This document shows positions 6,415 to 8,173 of a stretch of 8,173 nt of DNA, piece by piece (positions within the stretch are counted from its first letter, which is position 1; the number at the start of each line of letters is the position of its first letter). The notes under the pieces were generated by a model. The model worked only from the letters and a program-made list of their open reading frames with translations. It was not told where the DNA came from and did no database searches. The DNA is taken from contig CAAEKQ010000020.1 in NCBI GenBank assembly GCA_900756575.1, positions 1 through 8,173 on the forward strand. Reading direction: 5' to 3'. A program made the translations under genes and the position numbers. This DNA is from an uncultured Oscillospiraceae bacterium. GTDB lineage: Bacteria > Bacillota > Clostridia > Oscillospirales > Oscillospiraceae.

Positions 6415-6446
6415 TTGATACATCTGCCGCAGATGCGGCATACTAT
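6415..6446 (+). promoter_or_regulatory. Possible second murA promoter with a palindrome in its spacer
   Basis: TTGATA (6415-6420) is followed by CATACT at 18 nt (6439-6444) or TACTAT at 20 nt (6441-6446). The spacer is almost filled by two overlapping palindromes. The layout recalls promoters with long spacers bound by MerR-type regulators, but the -10 match is only fair and no regulator gene is nearby. Confidence 0.3.
6421..6440. repeat. Two overlapping palindromes in the murA leader
   Basis: CATCTGC-C-GCAGATG (6421-6435) and TGCCGCA-GA-TGCGGCA (6425-6440) each have perfect 7-bp arms and share bases, so only one can form at a time. The loops are very short (1 and 2 nt), which fits a protein-binding DNA dyad better than an RNA hairpin. 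A separate palindrome, GACATA-TT-TATGTC, lies about 20 nt upstream near 6394-6407. Confidence 0.5.
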
Positions 6447-6484
6447 AGAACGTAAGATAGAAACTGAGATTGAGAGGGTGCGTT

Positions 6485-7777
6485 ATGGCACAATATGTGA
6501 TACACGGCGGAAATCCGCTAAACGGTGAGGTTGAGATCAGCGGCGCGAAAAATGCTGCGGTGGCAATTCTTCCTGCGGCTTTGCTGGTAGACGGGGTCTG
6601 CCGGATTGAGAATGTTCCGGATGTGTCGGATATTCAGCTTTATTTCGACATTCTGACCCGAATGGGCGCAACGGTTCGGATGATAAACCGAACCACGTTT
6701 GAGCTGGACTGCACCGGCGTCCACACCAGCTCTGTCCCCCATGAGCTGGCCTGTCAGATCCGTGCTTCCTACTATCTGGTGGGCGCGCTGCTGGGTCGGT
6801 TTGGCAAGGCAACGGTTTCCATGCCCGGTGGCTGCGATTTCGGTGTTCGTCCCATTGACCAGCACATCAAGGGCTTCAACATCATGGGCGCTGATGTACA
6901 GATTGTCAGCGGCGATATCATTGCAACGACCCAGGCAAAGCTCCATGGCAGCCGTATCTATCTGGATGTGGTTTCCGTGGGTGCAACCATGAACATTATG
7001 ATTGCCGCCGTTCTGGCGGAGGGCACCACCATCATTGAGAACGCCGCTAAGGAGCCCCACATTGTGGATCTGGCCAACTTCCTCAATGCCATGGGTGCTA
7101 ACGTATCCGGCGCAGGTACCGATGTGATCAAGGTACGTGGCGTCAAGCGGCTGCGGGGCGGCTCCTATTCCATTATCCCCGATCAGATCGAGGCGGGCAC
7201 CTATATGGCGGCGGTTGCGGCCACCGGCGGCAAGGTGCTGGTGAAGAACGTCATCCCCAAACACCTGGAATGCATTACTGCAAAACTCCGGGAAATGGGT
7301 GTGAAAATCACCGATCAGGGGGATGCGCTGCTGGTGGAATCCACCGGTCATCTCAAGAAGGCCAAGGTAAAGACCATGCCCCATCCCGGCTTCCCCACGG
7401 ATATGCAGCCTCAGATTGCCGTATGTATGGCAGTGGCAGAGGGCACCAGCGTGGTTACCGAAAGTGTGTGGGATAACCGCTTCCGCTATATCGGCGAGCT
7501 CAGACGCATGGGCGCGCAGGTGCAGGTGGATGGCAAGGTCGCCATCATCGAGGGCGTTTCTAAGCTCCGGGGCTGCCCGGTGAAGGCCTGCGATCTCCGG
7601 GCCGGTGCGGCAATGGTCATTGCGGGCCTGGTCGCCGAGGGCACCACCACCATTTCCGACATTAAATATGTGGAGCGGGGCTATGAGAACATTACCGAGA
7701 AGTTCCGTGCCCTGGGCGCTGACTTCCAGAAGGTCGAAACGCCCGAGCCGCGGCTCACGGTAGTCACCGCAGGTTAA
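6485..7777 (+). CDS. murA: UDP-N-acetylglucosamine 1-carboxyvinyltransferase MurA
   Basis: 430 residues, close to the family's usual 420-430. It moves the enolpyruvyl group of phosphoenolpyruvate onto UDP-GlcNAc in the cytoplasm, the first committed step of peptidoglycan synthesis. The active site is complete: K22-N23 in SGAKNAAVAIL; R93 in QIRASYYLVGALLGR; C117 in MPGGCDFGVRPIDQH, the cysteine attacked by fosfomycin; D306 in PGFPTDMQPQ; R372 in CDLRAGAAMV; and R398 in YVERGYENI. The start is ATG at 6485 with GAGGG 6 nt upstream; the frame extends to a TTG at 6470, but that would bury the ribosome site. Clostridia often carry two copies (MurA and MurZ), and which one this is cannot be told here. 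It is monocistronic by its flanking promoter and terminator. Confidence 0.97.
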   Translation: MAQYVIHGGNPLNGEVEISGAKNAAVAILPAALLVDGVCRIENVPDVSDIQLYFDILTRMGATVRMINRTTFELDCTGVHTSSVPHELACQIRASYYLVGALLGRFGKATVSMPGGCDFGVRPIDQHIKGFNIMGADVQIVSGDIIATTQAKLHGSRIYLDVVSVGATMNIMIAAVLAEGTTIIENAAKEPHIVDLANFLNAMGANVSGAGTDVIKVRGVKRLRGGSYSIIPDQIEAGTYMAAVAATGGKVLVKNVIPKHLECITAKLREMGVKITDQGDALLVESTGHLKKAKVKTMPHPGFPTDMQPQIAVCMAVAEGTSVVTESVWDNRFRYIGELRRMGAQVQVDGKVAIIEGVSKLRGCPVKACDLRAGAAMVIAGLVAEGTTTISDIKYVERGYENITEKFRALGADFQKVETPEPRLTVVTAG

Positions 7778-7790
7778 TTCGATACGGCCC

Positions 7791-7827
7791 AAGGGCAGAG
7801 ATGCAGCGATGCGTTTCTGCCCTTTTT
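7791..7827 (+). terminator. Rho-independent terminator after murA
   Basis: AAGGGCAGA (7791-7799) pairs with TCTGCCCTT (7816-7824), with a small inner GCA/TGC pairing, and runs into TTTTT (7823-7827). It lies 14 nt after the stop codon. Confidence 0.88.
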
Positions 7828-7855
7828 CTGCGCTAAAAAGCTACAATGCGCAGAA
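7826..7855. repeat. Second hairpin directly after the murA terminator
   Basis: TTCTGCGC (7826-7833) and GCGCAGAA (7848-7855) form a perfect 8-bp stem with a 14-nt loop. It begins inside the T run of the terminator. There is no T run behind it on either strand, so it is not an obvious terminator itself; it may be a backup structure or an end-protecting stem. Confidence 0.5.
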
Positions 7856-7883
7856 TATGACCGCAAAAAGTCGAAAATGTATA

Positions 7884-7912
7884 TTTCCCGACAGATGGAA
7901 TTGTGATATAAT
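7884..7912 (+). promoter_or_regulatory. Promoter of the Pro/Met-rich gene
   Basis: A perfect TATAAT (7907-7912) is preceded by TGA (extended -10). The -35 is poor (TTTCCC at 17 nt). A start near 7919 would leave a leader of about 46 nt. The weak -35 leaves open an alternative or activator-dependent mode. Confidence 0.6.
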
Positions 7913-7964
7913 GAGATTGTGAAATGTTCGGATTCCACATATCTCGTTTGAAAGAAGGGTATTT

Positions 7965-8173
7965 ATGAACACCATTCAGACAAAAATCCCGGCCTACGGC
8001 ATGCCCGTTCTGGAGGGCCCCGTGAACAAGCCGGAAAAAGTCAATATGATGCCGCCCATGGGCGATATGCCTCCCATGCCCGGCGCACCGGCGGAAATCA
8101 AGCCCTGCCCGCCCACCTGCCGTCCCTCCGAGCATCCCGGCTCCGTGCCCGGCGCGGATGTTGAGCCCGGAAA
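7965..8173 (+). CDS. Pro/Met-rich protein of unknown function, partial
   Basis: The first 69 residues are visible; the frame is open at the right edge. ATG at 7965 has AAGAAGGG 5 nt upstream and its own extended -10 promoter, so expression is likely. The peptide begins MNTIQTKIPAYGMPVLEGP and continues with a proline- and methionine-rich stretch (MMPPMGDMPPMPGAP at about 28-42), then two cysteines in KPCPPTC (46-52). No signal peptide, membrane helix or known domain is visible, and the composition suggests a disordered N-terminal region. I do not recognise it. Short Pro/Met/Cys-rich starts occur in clostridial spore coat proteins of the CotJA kind, but that is only a resemblance in composition. 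It is separated from murA by a terminator. Confidence 0.75.
   Translation, partial: MNTIQTKIPAYGMPVLEGPVNKPEKVNMMPPMGDMPPMPGAPAEIKPCPPTCRPSEHPGSVPGADVEPG

Noticed and set aside
6833..6835. Naturally fosfomycin-resistant MurA (Cys to Asp at the catalytic position)
   Set aside because: The codon here is TGC, so the catalytic cysteine is present in GGCDFGVRP.
6518..7792. 424-codon open frame on the minus strand opposite murA
   Set aside because: The plus strand encodes a complete MurA with all active-site residues. The antisense product is His/Gly-rich and matches nothing known to me.

Overview
The window looks like a stretch of chromosome from a GC-rich member of the Firmicutes, most likely a gut-type clostridium of the Oscillospiraceae/Ruminococcaceae kind. 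The evidence is a TagD close to the Bacillus type, Gram-positive style Shine-Dalgarno sites (AGGAGG, GAGGG), TTG starts, extended -10 promoters, and a MurA with no outer-membrane gene around it. The genus cannot be fixed from the sequence alone. No mobile element, CRISPR array, tRNA or rRNA was seen.

Left part (1-3147, minus strand): a compact surface-polysaccharide operon. Read 5' to 3' on the minus strand it runs: initiating sugar-1-phosphate transferase, DUF4422 putative glycosyltransferase, LicD-family phosphotransferase, TagD-type glycerol-3-phosphate cytidylyltransferase, and a GT2 glycosyltransferase cut by the window edge. The spacings are 27 nt, 2 nt, a 4-base ATGA overlap and a second ATGA overlap. 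The pathway would load a sugar phosphate onto undecaprenyl phosphate, extend it, and decorate it with a phosphoalcohol. The TagD neighbour suggests that this is glycerol phosphate from CDP-glycerol. A candidate promoter with an inverted repeat lies upstream.

Middle (3319-4271, minus strand): gtrA-like membrane protein followed by tadA (tRNA adenosine deaminase), again joined by an ATGA overlap. No terminator is visible between tadA and the polysaccharide operon, so read-through is possible. A short divergent intergenic region (4272-4480) carries one extended -10 promoter in each direction.

Right part (4481-8173, plus strand): a DUF2207-type membrane protein with its own promoter and a strong terminator; a 312-nt intergenic region with the murA promoter; murA (first committed step of peptidoglycan synthesis, with the usual catalytic cysteine) and its terminator; then the start of a Pro/Met-rich protein of unknown function that runs off the right edge.

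Overall this is an envelope-biogenesis neighbourhood built from known families. I found no convincing sign of a wholly new system. The most interesting points are the TagD-LicD coupling, the dyad at the polysaccharide promoter, the palindromes in the murA leader, and the unrecognised Pro/Met-rich gene.
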